From contig NZ_LMNU01000001.1 in assembly GCF_001423085.1 (NCBI RefSeq), positions 1,047,495-1,111,494 of the forward strand: a stretch of 64,000 bases of DNA, in the 5' to 3' direction. Both the position numbers and the translations under genes were made by a program. Positions 56,675-64,000 of the stretch are shown here, piece after piece. How positions within the stretch are numbered: the first letter of the stretch is position 1; every line of letters begins with the position of its first letter. The notes under the pieces are model-generated. The model was not told the origin of the DNA, ran no database searches, and worked only from the letters and a program-made list of their open reading frames with translations. The stretch is from Methylobacterium sp. Leaf125 (GTDB lineage Bacteria > Pseudomonadota > Alphaproteobacteria > Rhizobiales > Beijerinckiaceae).

Positions 56675-58405
56675 CTACGCCGCCACTTGCAACGCAGAGG
56701 CAGCCGACGTCTCAAACGACCGGACGCAGTTGCGGCCACCTGATTTCGCAGCGTAGAGCGCGCGATCGGCCCGCTCGATCGTGCGATCGATGTCCTCGTC
56801 GGATGTCTCCGCCTCGGCCATGCCGATGCTGATCGTTGCCTTGAAGCACGAGCCCCCCGGCTCGAACACCGTGTCAGCGACCGTCTGGCGGATGCGTTCG
56901 GCGAACACCGCAGCTCCGGCCAGGTCGGTTTCACGAAGCAGAACCACGAATTCCTCGCCGCCGAACCGGGCGACCTTATCCGTCGTCCGGATCGCTTCGC
57001 TGATGATCCGGCCAACCTGGCGGATGACTTCGTCGCCTGCGGCGTGGCCATGAAGGTCGTTGACGCGCTTGAAGTGATCGATGTCGATCATCAGGACGCA
57101 GATCGCCCGGCGGTAGCGCTTGAAGTAGCTCATGGCGTCCTTGGCCAAGGGCATGAACGCACGCCGGTTCAGGAGGCCTGTAAGGGCGTCCGTGTCGGCC
57201 AGGACCTGCATGGCATGGAGATCGGCTCCGAGGCGTCTCACGCGGTCTTCAGCGACGTGCACCGCGCTCGACGCCTCAGCCTCGATGTGACGGGCATCCG
57301 CCTCGGCGGTGCCGATGCGCCGGAGCAGAGAGCGGACAGAAGCCGACAGTTGCAGAACCTCGGGCGAGCCATGCACGCGGTCGGTCATCCGCGCATTCGG
57401 TTCACGACCCACGCGGTCGACAGCTTCTGTCAGTTGCGACAGAGGCCGGCTCAACCGTGCCGCCACCGACCGTATCCCCAGCATCCCAACCAGGGCAGCA
57501 CCAAGCCCGAGCAGGGTGATGAGGACGGCCAGATGATTGGCCCCTGCGAGCGCTGTATCGATGGGCTGCAGAGCGACGACGATCCAGCCCAGCCCCGCAT
57601 AGTCGCCCCGTCCGCGGGTCGACGTCGTCGATGCTACCTGATTGCCTTGCGGGCGGAGAGCAAAAAAGGATCCGGCGGCAAGTTCGTCAGCCGTGAAGGG
57701 GCTTGCGCCGAGGTCCGGCCCAAGGAGAACACGACCTGCTCGATCAAGGACGATGATGTCCTCCTTCAGGTCTGCTCTTCGGGACGACAGCACCTCACGC
57801 CGGACGACATCGGCCCAGCGCCAGCTGAGGTGAACGCCGAGAACGCCGATGATCTGACCGGATGCATCCCTGACCGGTGCAGCCAGATCCACGAACCGGA
57901 AGGGGGTTCCATCCGCATGCGGCTTGAGCAGTGACTGCAGCATGGACGCCGCATGCACGTCCTCGACAGCCGCGTGTTTGATGCCGTTCTGAAACCAGGG
58001 TCGTTGTGCGACATTCGCCCCTTCGAGAACACCGCCCGTGGCCGCGCGCACGCGCCCATCGCGATCCGCGAACCCAACCCAGGCGTAGTCCGGGAGTGTT
58101 CCCTGCATACGGTCGAGGACCTTGCGAAGGCTGCCGGTATTCTCGAGCCAATGCGGCTGCAGCGCCTCGAGAGCTGCGACGTTGCGAATTTCGCGTAACC
58201 GTTCGGCCATATCTTGATCGAGCCGGTCGGCCACCGAGCGCGCCACCTGTAGAAGGTTGCTCTGGGCCATCTCCGTCGCTTGCCTGCTCGCCAGGAGAGC
58301 CGAGCCTACCGCGGTCACTCCGATCACGGCGAGAGCAATCGCACCAGCGAGCAGGCTGATCTGGCGCCTCAACAAAATCCCGTCAGCAAACTGCGTGAAC
58401 GTCAT
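56675..58405 (-). CDS. Membrane diguanylate cyclase with dCache sensor and GGDEF domain
   Basis: 576 residues. A membrane helix near 17-40 precedes a periplasmic sensor of about 230 residues with PAS/Cache-like features (DYAWVGFADRDGRVRAATGG, NVAQRPWFQNG, FVDLAAPVRDASGQIIGVLG). A second helix lies near 288-308, then a HAMP-like linker and a GGDEF domain with GGEEF near residue 482. RTTD five residues before it forms a canonical I-site, so c-di-GMP feedback inhibition is expected. It is the second cyclase in the window. Confidence 0.93.
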   Translation of the reverse strand: MTFTQFADGILLRRQISLLAGAIALAVIGVTAVGSALLASRQATEMAQSNLLQVARSVADRLDQDMAERLREIRNVAALEALQPHWLENTGSLRKVLDRMQGTLPDYAWVGFADRDGRVRAATGGVLEGANVAQRPWFQNGIKHAAVEDVHAASMLQSLLKPHADGTPFRFVDLAAPVRDASGQIIGVLGVHLSWRWADVVRREVLSSRRADLKEDIIVLDRAGRVLLGPDLGASPFTADELAAGSFFALRPQGNQVASTTSTRGRGDYAGLGWIVVALQPIDTALAGANHLAVLITLLGLGAALVGMLGIRSVAARLSRPLSQLTEAVDRVGREPNARMTDRVHGSPEVLQLSASVRSLLRRIGTAEADARHIEAEASSAVHVAEDRVRRLGADLHAMQVLADTDALTGLLNRRAFMPLAKDAMSYFKRYRRAICVLMIDIDHFKRVNDLHGHAAGDEVIRQVGRIISEAIRTTDKVARFGGEEFVVLLRETDLAGAAVFAERIRQTVADTVFEPGGSCFKATISIGMAEAETSDEDIDRTIERADRALYAAKSGGRNCVRSFETSAASALQVAA

Positions 58406-58813
58406 GACTTATCCTCGATGGCGAGGATCATCCCTTATATCGGATGGCATCACATGAAGTTTATAAGTTAACGACCTGTGAACGAGCTGGAAAAATATAT
58501 GTAAGTTACTTGAGAGTTACAATTGCTATTCAGAAATTTATTCAGTTCTGAGCGCGAATAAATCACTTAGAAAAATACAGTCTTTCGGGTTGCGGGACTG
58601 CAGCTGCTCAAGGTGCTCTTCGGTCAGTCTGCGTCGTAACGGAGAGGTATTGAAGCGAGAATTACTGCTCCGCCGGCTTACGTATCAATGCACAGGATGG
58701 GGCGCTGCCAAGCAGGCCAAGCAGCTAACTCTGACGGGTTCTGGCGCAGCCGAACGTCTGTTCTCGCAGGGTAACCCTGTGACGGCGCACTGCTGACAGC
58801 GGTCCCATGATCT
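58406..58813. other. 408-bp AT-rich intergenic region
   Basis: From about 58440 to 58580 the sequence is strikingly AT-rich for this genome (TTTATAAGTTAACGACC, AAAAATATATGTAAG, GAAATTTATTCAG), then returns to GC-rich. It contains the diguanylate cyclase promoter and the downstream side of the HxlR gene. No gene or terminator was recognised. Confidence 0.6.
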
Positions 58814-59260
58814 TCAAGACCCTTCGGCGCAGGCGGACACGTCATGCGCTTCGCCCGCCGCAAACGCTCGACGTGCGCGCTCGATCTCGCCGTGATGCGT
58901 CTCCGCCCAGATCCACACACCGCAGAACGCCGCTCCCAAACTTTGCCCCAGCGGCGTCAGCGTATAATCCACATGCGGCGGAATCACTGGATGCACCGTC
59001 CGACGCACCAGACCATCTCGCTCCATTTGCCGGACTGTTTGCGTCAACATCTTCTGGCTGATCCGTCCCACCGCCTTGCCGAGTTGGGTGAACCGTAGCG
59101 TGCCGTGCTCGTCCAAGGCTTCAAGGATGAGCATGGTCCACTTGTCGGCCACCTTGGCGATGATGTCGTTGACCAGAGCTTCAATCACCGGATCGATCTC
59201 GTTTGGGATCGGCTCACGCCGCTGCACCTCAATCCTGGGGTCAGGGGCAGCTCTACGCAT
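58814..59260 (-). CDS. HxlR-family transcriptional regulator
   Basis: 148 residues. The winged-helix core carries KVADKWTMLILEALDEHGTL, RFTQLGKAVGRISQKMLTQT, VRQMERDGLVRRTVHPVIPP and HVDYTLTPLGQSL, the full HxlR signature. N-terminal Cys used by redox-type HxlR proteins is absent. It is divergent from an SDR dehydrogenase gene with a palindrome in between, the classic local regulator-target layout. Confidence 0.93.
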   Translation of the reverse strand: MRRAAPDPRIEVQRREPIPNEIDPVIEALVNDIIAKVADKWTMLILEALDEHGTLRFTQLGKAVGRISQKMLTQTVRQMERDGLVRRTVHPVIPPHVDYTLTPLGQSLGAAFCGVWIWAETHHGEIERARRAFAAGEAHDVSACAEGS

Positions 59261-59274
59261 CCGACACTCTCCTT

Positions 59275-59288
59275 TTGGTAAGTACCAA
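59275..59288. promoter_or_regulatory. Candidate HxlR operator (TTGGTA-AG-TACCAA)
   Basis: A perfect palindrome TTGGTA/TACCAA with a 2-nt centre lies between the divergent HxlR and SDR genes. An outer inverted pair (ACACTCTCC at 59264-59272 and GGAGAGTGT at 59313-59321) flanks it. HxlR-family proteins generally recognise such short dyads in their own promoters. Confidence 0.6.
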
Positions 59289-59362
59289 TCTTTTCGGTGC
59301 CTACTTCAGTGTGGAGAGTGTGGTCCATACTCTCCGAGGCGACAACAACGAAGGTCGCCGTC

Positions 59363-60112
59363 ATGAAAATCTCAGGCAACACCATCCTCATCACCGGAGG
59401 CGGCTCCGGAATCGGTGAGGCTCTCGCGCATCGTTTCCACGATTTAGGCAACACCGTCATCGTCGTCGGTCGCCGAGTGCAGGCACTGGAACGGGTCACC
59501 ACCGGCCGGCCGCGCATGCACGCGATGCCGCTCGACATCGCGGATGCCAGAGACATCGCCGCGTTCGCGAAGCGGATCGTGGCCGAGCACCCGACCTTGA
59601 ACGTGGTGATCAACAACGCCGGGATCATGCGCTTCGAGGCGTTGGATCAAGCTCGCGACCTCTCTGATGCCGAGGCAACGATCACCACGAACCTGCTCGG
59701 CCCGATCCGGCTGACGGATGCCCTGATCGAACATCTGCTCGGTCAATCTGATGCGGCGCTGATCAATGTGTCCTCTGGACTGGCATTCGTTCCCCTGACG
59801 GCGACACCCACCTACGCGGCAACGAAGGCCGCCATTCACAGCTACACGGTGTCCCTGCGAGAGGCTCTGAAGGGTAGGATCGAAGTGATCGAACTGGTGC
59901 CCCCGGCGGTACAAACCGATCTGACGCCGGGCCAAGCCACCCGCGAGGGCTATCTGCCGCTGGCCGACTTCATCGACGAGGTCATGGCGCTCTTCCAGCA
60001 GCAGCCCACGCCGCGTGAGATCCTCGTGCAGCGCGTCGCCTTTCTGCGTAACGCCGAGGCCGAGCACCGCTTCGACCACGCCGTCATGAGCCTGAACGAT
60101 GCCGTTCGCTAA
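59363..60112 (+). CDS. SDR-family oxidoreductase (DltE-like)
   Basis: The ATG at 59363 gives 249 residues. The NAD(P) loop is ITGGGSGIGEALAHRF, the NNAGI motif is present and the catalytic Tyr-Lys is in TPTYAATKAAIHSYTVSLRE, after NVSSGLAFVP. The GLAFVP-TPTY arrangement and the FIDEVMALF ending resemble DltE-type short-chain dehydrogenases. It is probably controlled by the adjacent HxlR regulator. The substrate is unknown. Confidence 0.92.
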   Translation: MKISGNTILITGGGSGIGEALAHRFHDLGNTVIVVGRRVQALERVTTGRPRMHAMPLDIADARDIAAFAKRIVAEHPTLNVVINNAGIMRFEALDQARDLSDAEATITTNLLGPIRLTDALIEHLLGQSDAALINVSSGLAFVPLTATPTYAATKAAIHSYTVSLREALKGRIEVIELVPPAVQTDLTPGQATREGYLPLADFIDEVMALFQQQPTPREILVQRVAFLRNAEAEHRFDHAVMSLNDAVR

Positions 60113-60139
60113 CATCGAAGTTCCCGAGGTGGCGCTCAG

Positions 60140-60309
60140 CCGCGCGGACGGAGGAGATCGTCCATCGCGTGACGAACCTGTTCGCGGACGATTTCAGCGA
60201 AGGCGTTCGAGGACCCACCCTGGTGTTGATCGCGAAGGTCAAGGACGGCGGCTACGCCCGGGCCAATGAGGTGTTCGACAGGCCGCATGCCTATCGGTCG
60301 AAGGACTGA
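60140..60309 (+). pseudogene. C-terminal fragment of a tautomerase-family protein
   Basis: The frame reads ARTEEIVHRVTNLFADDFSE, GVRGPTLVLIAKVKDGGYAR, ANEVFDRPHAYRSKD. This resembles tautomerases of the 4-oxalocrotonate type (EIIHRVTDAF-x-x-x-FGEGIRPYTWVLIEEVKDGxW). The N-terminal catalytic Pro and first strand are missing, and GEGIRP-YTW has degenerated to SEGVRG-PTL. A GTG at 60169 could still start a 46-residue product. It sits 30 nt after the SDR gene. Confidence 0.5.
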
Positions 60310-60313
60310 CCGT

Positions 60314-60346
60314 GTCTGGGCCGCCCAGGAGAGCGGCGGCCCAGAC
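60314..60346 (+). terminator. 12-bp hairpin after tautomerase fragment
   Basis: GTCTGGGCCGCC (60314-60325) pairs perfectly with GGCGGCCCAGAC (60335-60346), loop 9 nt. It lies just after the fragment stop at 60309, at the presumed end of the SDR transcript. No T-tract follows. Confidence 0.5.
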
Positions 60347-60565
60347 ATCTGGCGTTACCGGAAGTTGCTGCAAGAACCGCGGAGCAGGCGGTAAGTCTGC
60401 GGCCTTGATCAGCCATGACGGAGCAAAGGGCGAAATCTCTTGACTGCTTCCGAGGACGGCAGGTCAGCTTCCACGATTTATTTGGCGGAAAACCGTCTTG
60501 TGGGTTTCGGTCTAACGAGGACTTCCACCGGAGCTTCAATGCCACGTCCGTGTATCGAGCGACCC

Positions 60566-61165
60566 TCAATCAGGGAGATCGGTCTGCTTGCCTGCGACCA
60601 CGGCGAACAGGTCCGTGAGTGCGGCCAGGCTCGCCGCCTGAAGCTGCGCGGCTCGAACAACCGAACCATCAGGAGCAGGCAGGTCGCGTGTTGCCGTCGT
60701 CGAGGCAACGACTGTGGGTCGAAACCCGAGGCTGAAGGCGCCGCGCGCCGTTGAGTTGATGCACATGTGCGTCATGAAGCCTGCCAGGACGACGTCCTTC
60801 ACCCCCGCCGCTTCCAACTGCGCCTGGAGATCGGTCCCGACGAACGCGTTCGGATAGGCCTTGGTGATCACCGCCTCGCGGCCCTGAGGGGCTACCTCGG
60901 CGCTGATCTGACCGATGGGTGCCGTGATGTCGTAAGGCGAGCCCAGCCCGGCATCGTGCTGAATGTGAATGATCGGGATACCCGCGCCCCGCGCCCGCGC
61001 GAGCAGGGCAGCGGCTTCCCGAAGAGCGGGCTCGACACCTTCGAGGCGCATCACGCCTCGTCGATAGGTCTCCTGCAAGTCGATCATCACGAGGGCCGAG
61101 TCCTTGAGGGACGGGGGCTCCGTGCTGAGACCGGAGAGCCTGCGTAGGGTCGCGAGATCTGACAT
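60566..61165 (-). CDS. Cysteine hydrolase, isochorismatase family
   Basis: The ATG at 61165 gives 199 residues. The catalytic triad is readable: Asp29 in ALVMIDLQ, Lys in VITKAYPNAFVGT and Cys in LAGFMTHMCINSTARGAFSL. The family includes nicotinamidase and carbamoylase-type amidohydrolases as well as isochorismatase; no siderophore genes are present, so an amide substrate is more likely. It lies downstream of the EamA gene on the same strand but 167 nt away. Confidence 0.92.
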   Translation of the reverse strand: MSDLATLRRLSGLSTEPPSLKDSALVMIDLQETYRRGVMRLEGVEPALREAAALLARARGAGIPIIHIQHDAGLGSPYDITAPIGQISAEVAPQGREAVITKAYPNAFVGTDLQAQLEAAGVKDVVLAGFMTHMCINSTARGAFSLGFRPTVVASTTATRDLPAPDGSVVRAAQLQAASLAALTDLFAVVAGKQTDLPD

Positions 61166-61332
61166 CGTGCTTCTCCTTCGGCACCACTCGACTTTTGGCG
61201 TGCCATCCAAGCGTGCTGCGGACATTACCACCCGCAGATCCGAAGGCATCTGGCCGGAAAGTCGGGTGTGCTCACCTCGGCACGCTGGATTTTGTTTCTC
61301 GCATCGACCTGCCCGATCTGAGGGGAAGGTGA

Positions 61333-62277
61333 TTACGCGGCCCGCCGACGAGTTCCGAGGCGTTCCGCGATGAAGATCCCACCGAGGACGAGTACGAGTG
61401 CAGCGGCATTGTCGAGGCGAAACGGCTCCCCAACCAGCATCACGGCCAATAGGGCGCCGAACACCGGCAGGAGGTTCACGAAGACGCCTGCTCGGTTCGG
61501 GCCGATCATCTCCACCCCGCGTAGGAAGCAGAGTTGGGAGACGAGAGATGGACCAAGTCCGACATAGACGACGATGGCCCAGCCCTCGCGGGTCGGCCAG
61601 ACGAGATGACCGCTGATCCACTCTGCAGCCGCGAGCGGCAGGGACGTCAGGAAAGCGGCGACTGCCATCGCCGTGAAGAACGTGAGGCCTGAAACCGCCG
61701 GTCTCGCCCGTAGGGCTACGGTGTAGCCGGCGTAGAACAGGCAGGCGACGAACATGAACAGGTCGCCTCGGTTGAAAGCCAGGGTTCGCAGGATCTCCCA
61801 ATCGCCGTGGGTTGCGGCTACGGCGACCCCCAGCAGCGTGACCAGCACGCCCACGGCTTGCATCGGCCTCACGGGGGTCCGGTAAGCAAGGAAGCTGCAG
61901 AGCAGCACGATGACGGGGATCGCCCCTTGGATCATCGCCAGATTGGTGGCGCTCGTATGGGTCCCGGCCACGTAGAACAGTGCGTTGAAGGCAGTGTAGC
62001 CGCAGGCGCCCATCATGACGACGAAGCGCCAACGCGGCAGGAGGAGGCGCCACTCGCGAGATACGGGACGAGATGCGAGCGGCACCAGGGCGATACACGC
62101 AACCAGCCAGCGTAGGCTGGTCAGGGCAAAGGGTGACACCTGACCGACCGCCCACTTGCCCGCGACTGCGTTGCCGGCCCAGATCAGCGCGGTGAACGTC
62201 AGCAACGCGTAAGCGACGTTCGTAGACGCGGTGTCAGGGCTGTGGGGAACGGTCGAAGGAGTTTCGCCTGAAGACAT
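61333..62277 (-). CDS. EamA/DMT superfamily transporter
   Basis: The ATG at 62277 gives 314 residues with ten hydrophobic helices in two EamA repeats. Characteristic stretches are AYALLTFTALIWAGNAVAGK and WAVGQVSPFALTSLRW in the first repeat and GPNRAGVFVNLLPVFGALLA, LVGEPFRLDNAAALVLVLGG in the second. The members export amino acids, nucleotides or other metabolites; the substrate here is unknown. Confidence 0.9.
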   Translation of the reverse strand: MSSGETPSTVPHSPDTASTNVAYALLTFTALIWAGNAVAGKWAVGQVSPFALTSLRWLVACIALVPLASRPVSREWRLLLPRWRFVVMMGACGYTAFNALFYVAGTHTSATNLAMIQGAIPVIVLLCSFLAYRTPVRPMQAVGVLVTLLGVAVAATHGDWEILRTLAFNRGDLFMFVACLFYAGYTVALRARPAVSGLTFFTAMAVAAFLTSLPLAAAEWISGHLVWPTREGWAIVVYVGLGPSLVSQLCFLRGVEMIGPNRAGVFVNLLPVFGALLAVMLVGEPFRLDNAAALVLVLGGIFIAERLGTRRRAA

Positions 62278-62612
62278 GGACGCTTCTAGCACGCCTCCAA
62301 TGAGAACCGGGATCTCTGACTCTGCCCACTTCACGACGAGAAGGAAGGTCACCGTATCGGGCGTCATTAAGTCGGAACCGTCTGTCCGCTCTACGACCGG
62401 GTTGGGTGGTTTCCGGCAGGTCTGCTTTGCAGCTCTTGGCCGCGAATAACGCCGTCATGCGTACAGGCCAAAGGTCTGGATCCGAGCGGCCGCCGCGGGT
62501 CGGGCGGTAAGGCGCCGGGGCGCGGCGGGCTTGGGGCTCGGCTCGAGCAGCCCTCTGGGGCAGGGGAAATGGGTCGCATCCGCTGGTTCGCCCAGGCTCC
62601 TAGGTAAGCGGC
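62278..62612. other. 335-bp intergenic region before photolyase-like gene
   Basis: Divergent promoter region for the EamA and photolyase-like genes. Short C/G-rich stretches occur, but no palindrome, terminator or gene could be supported. Confidence 0.4.
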
Positions 62613-63749
62613 ATGGACCGCAGCTTTCCCATGACCCGCGCCGCCGGGCTCGATCGCCTCTCCGAATTCCTCGCTGGCGCCGGCGCCTCCTACGCCGCCG
62701 ACCGCAACACCGATCGGGGGACTGAGCACGCACCGACGACTTCGGCGCTCTCACCCTATCTGCGTCGTCGCCTCATCACCGAGGCCGAGGTCGTAGCCGC
62801 GGCCGACCGCGCTTTCGGTGACGGCGGCGCGGAGAAGTTTGTGTCGGAGGTCTTCTGGCGGACCTACTTCAAGGGTCACTTGGAGACCCACCCCTCCGCC
62901 TGGACGGAGGCACTCGCGTTGGCCGCCGCGGGCCACGAGCGCCTCGCCGCCGAGGCCGGCCTGCGCCGGACCTACGAGGCGGCCATCGCGGGGCGCACCG
63001 GGATCGAGGGCTTCGACGATTGGGCCCGGGATCTCGTCGAGACCGGGTGGCTCCACAACCACGCCCGAATGTGGTTCGCCTCGATCTGGATCTTCACCCT
63101 GCAGCTGCCCTGGGCACTCGGGGCGGACTTCTTCATGCGCCATCTCCTCGATGGTGATCCGGCGAGCAACACGCTGTCGTGGCGCTGGGTGGCGGGCCTG
63201 CACACCCGGGGCAAGCACTACGTCGCCCGGGCGGAGAACATTCGCCGGTATACCGAGGGCCGTTACGATCCCGCCGGTCTCGACGAATACCCGGACGCGC
63301 TCGACGAGCCGATGCCGCCGCGCGAGCGCCCCCTGTCCCCGGCCGATACCCCGCCGTCGGGGCAGGCTGCACTGCTCCTGCATCTCGACGACCTGCACCC
63401 GGAGAGTTTGCCCCTGGGCGGCGCGACCGTCATGCGCGTCGGCGGGCTGATCGCCCATGCGGATGGGGCGTCCGACCGCGTCAGGTCCGCGGACAGGGTC
63501 GCGATGGCCGATGCCCTGGCCCGGGCCGGAGCGTATTTCGGGTGCCCGGCCGGCCCGGTCGAGGCCGGATGGGCGGGCGACCTGCCGGTCCTAACGGCCT
63601 GGGCCCCCGTCGGACCATCGGCGACGCTCCTGCCGGACGGCTGCCGGCGCGTACGCCGGGCCTGGGACGAGGCGGCCTGGCCGCGATCCACCCGTGGGTA
63701 CTCACGCCTGCGCTCTGCTATCCCGGCGGTGCTGGCAGGCTGCCCCTGA
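62613..63749 (+). CDS. Photolyase/cryptochrome-related FAD-binding protein without N-terminal antenna domain
   Basis: 378 residues. Residues 8-240 match the FAD-binding half of the photolyase/cryptochrome family: SALSPYLRRRLITEAEVV, FVSEVFWRTYFKGHLETHPS, LVETGWLHNHARMWFASIWI, NTLSWRWVAGLHTRGKHYVA. The usual ~200-residue N-terminal Rossmann antenna domain is missing. The last ~125 residues (ALLLHLDDLHPESLPLG and SADRVAMADALARAGAYFGC) look like an alpha/beta domain on the C-terminal side instead. Whether it repairs DNA or senses light is unknown. There is no clear operon. Confidence 0.82.
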   Translation: MDRSFPMTRAAGLDRLSEFLAGAGASYAADRNTDRGTEHAPTTSALSPYLRRRLITEAEVVAAADRAFGDGGAEKFVSEVFWRTYFKGHLETHPSAWTEALALAAAGHERLAAEAGLRRTYEAAIAGRTGIEGFDDWARDLVETGWLHNHARMWFASIWIFTLQLPWALGADFFMRHLLDGDPASNTLSWRWVAGLHTRGKHYVARAENIRRYTEGRYDPAGLDEYPDALDEPMPPRERPLSPADTPPSGQAALLLHLDDLHPESLPLGGATVMRVGGLIAHADGASDRVRSADRVAMADALARAGAYFGCPAGPVEAGWAGDLPVLTAWAPVGPSATLLPDGCRRVRRAWDEAAWPRSTRGYSRLRSAIPAVLAGCP

Positions 63750-64000
63750 TGCCCCTTCGCCTGCCGACGGGGCCTGCGCATCGAACGGCATGAACAATGA
63801 AAGGCATGAACAATCCGATCCGGCGACGGCAGCGCCTCGGGCCCCGGGGCCGCTCCGGTCTCATGGCTCTCTGACGCGCGCACGCAGTTCGCCGACGCGA
63901 CGTATCCGCGAGACACGCTTCAGCACACCGAAGCAATCGTGCGACTTCGAACGCTCGATTGGTCAGGCCGCCATCTCGTATTTTGCGATCACAGGAGGCG
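63750..64000. other. Terminal 251 bp without a supported complete gene
   Basis: Nothing complete is recognisable. On the minus strand the last bases could encode the end of a gene entering from the right (PPVIAKYEMAA then a stop), but 11 residues are too few to support it. Confidence 0.35.

Noticed and set aside
63965..64000. Minus-strand gene end PPVIAKYEMAA at the right edge
   Set aside because: Only 11 codons lie in the window, which is not enough to support a gene.

Overview
The window reads as a 64-kb piece of chromosome from a high-GC alphaproteobacterium of the Hyphomicrobiales. A Methylobacterium-type organism is the best guess. This is inferred from base composition, from gene content (CpdR, ArgB, ClpB, YidC/RnpA/L34, methylmalonyl-CoA mutase, YgjV, DUF1465, DUF1178) and from general resemblance; no database search was possible. 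Most of the first 43 kb is dense housekeeping sequence with short intergenic gaps. The right-hand 20 kb is accessory in character.

Layout. 0-3.3 kb: a SiaB-SiaC-SiaD-SiaA partner-switching and c-di-GMP operon, with its first gene cut by the window edge. 3.3-9.3 kb: argB, small hypotheticals, a MOSC protein and clpB, which has a plausible RpoH-type promoter. 9.4-11.5 kb: a short-chain fatty-acid transporter and a secreted CMD-fold protein. 11.6-15.5 kb: DUF423-engB and yidC-rnpA-rpmH on the minus strand. 16-22.5 kb: DUF1465, rpmE, an ABC exporter, moeB, dapE and an unrecognised membrane protein. 22.6-25.6 kb: recR-def-fmt-truA, all on the minus strand. 26-30 kb: pckA, a PilZ protein and a CHASE3 hybrid kinase. 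30.1-32.7 kb: ybaB, dnaX and the SRP RNA. 33-43 kb: comM/yifB, ygjV, methylmalonyl-CoA mutase, N-formylglutamate amidohydrolase, cpdR, grxC-nitrilase-DUF1178, dsbB, a YqaA protein and tRNA-Leu.

From tRNA-Leu(CAA) to tRNA-Arg(CCG), about 43-48.5 kb, lies a mosaic stretch. It holds a serralysin-type RTX metalloprotease without its exporter, decayed DNA containing an IS3 transposase remnant and an alcohol-dehydrogenase tail, a GST and a DUF72 protein. From 48.6 to 62.3 kb there are a CDP-diacylglycerol diphosphatase, a Tat-exported amidase, a run of very small hypothetical or envelope proteins (DUF4142, a Gly/Tyr-rich secreted protein), a membrane diguanylate cyclase, an HxlR/SDR divergent pair with a palindromic operator candidate, a cysteine hydrolase and an EamA transporter. 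The window closes with a photolyase-related protein of unusual architecture.

The most notable non-coding signals are a 20-bp-periodic array running into the promoter of the SRP RNA (32721-32840), a perfect 21-bp inverted repeat in gene-free DNA (53736-53795), an orphan intrinsic terminator between rpmH and the DUF1465 gene (15831-15858), 16-bp direct repeats upstream of the amidase, and a perfect palindrome upstream of pckA. No complete mobile element, CRISPR array or obviously new defence system was found.
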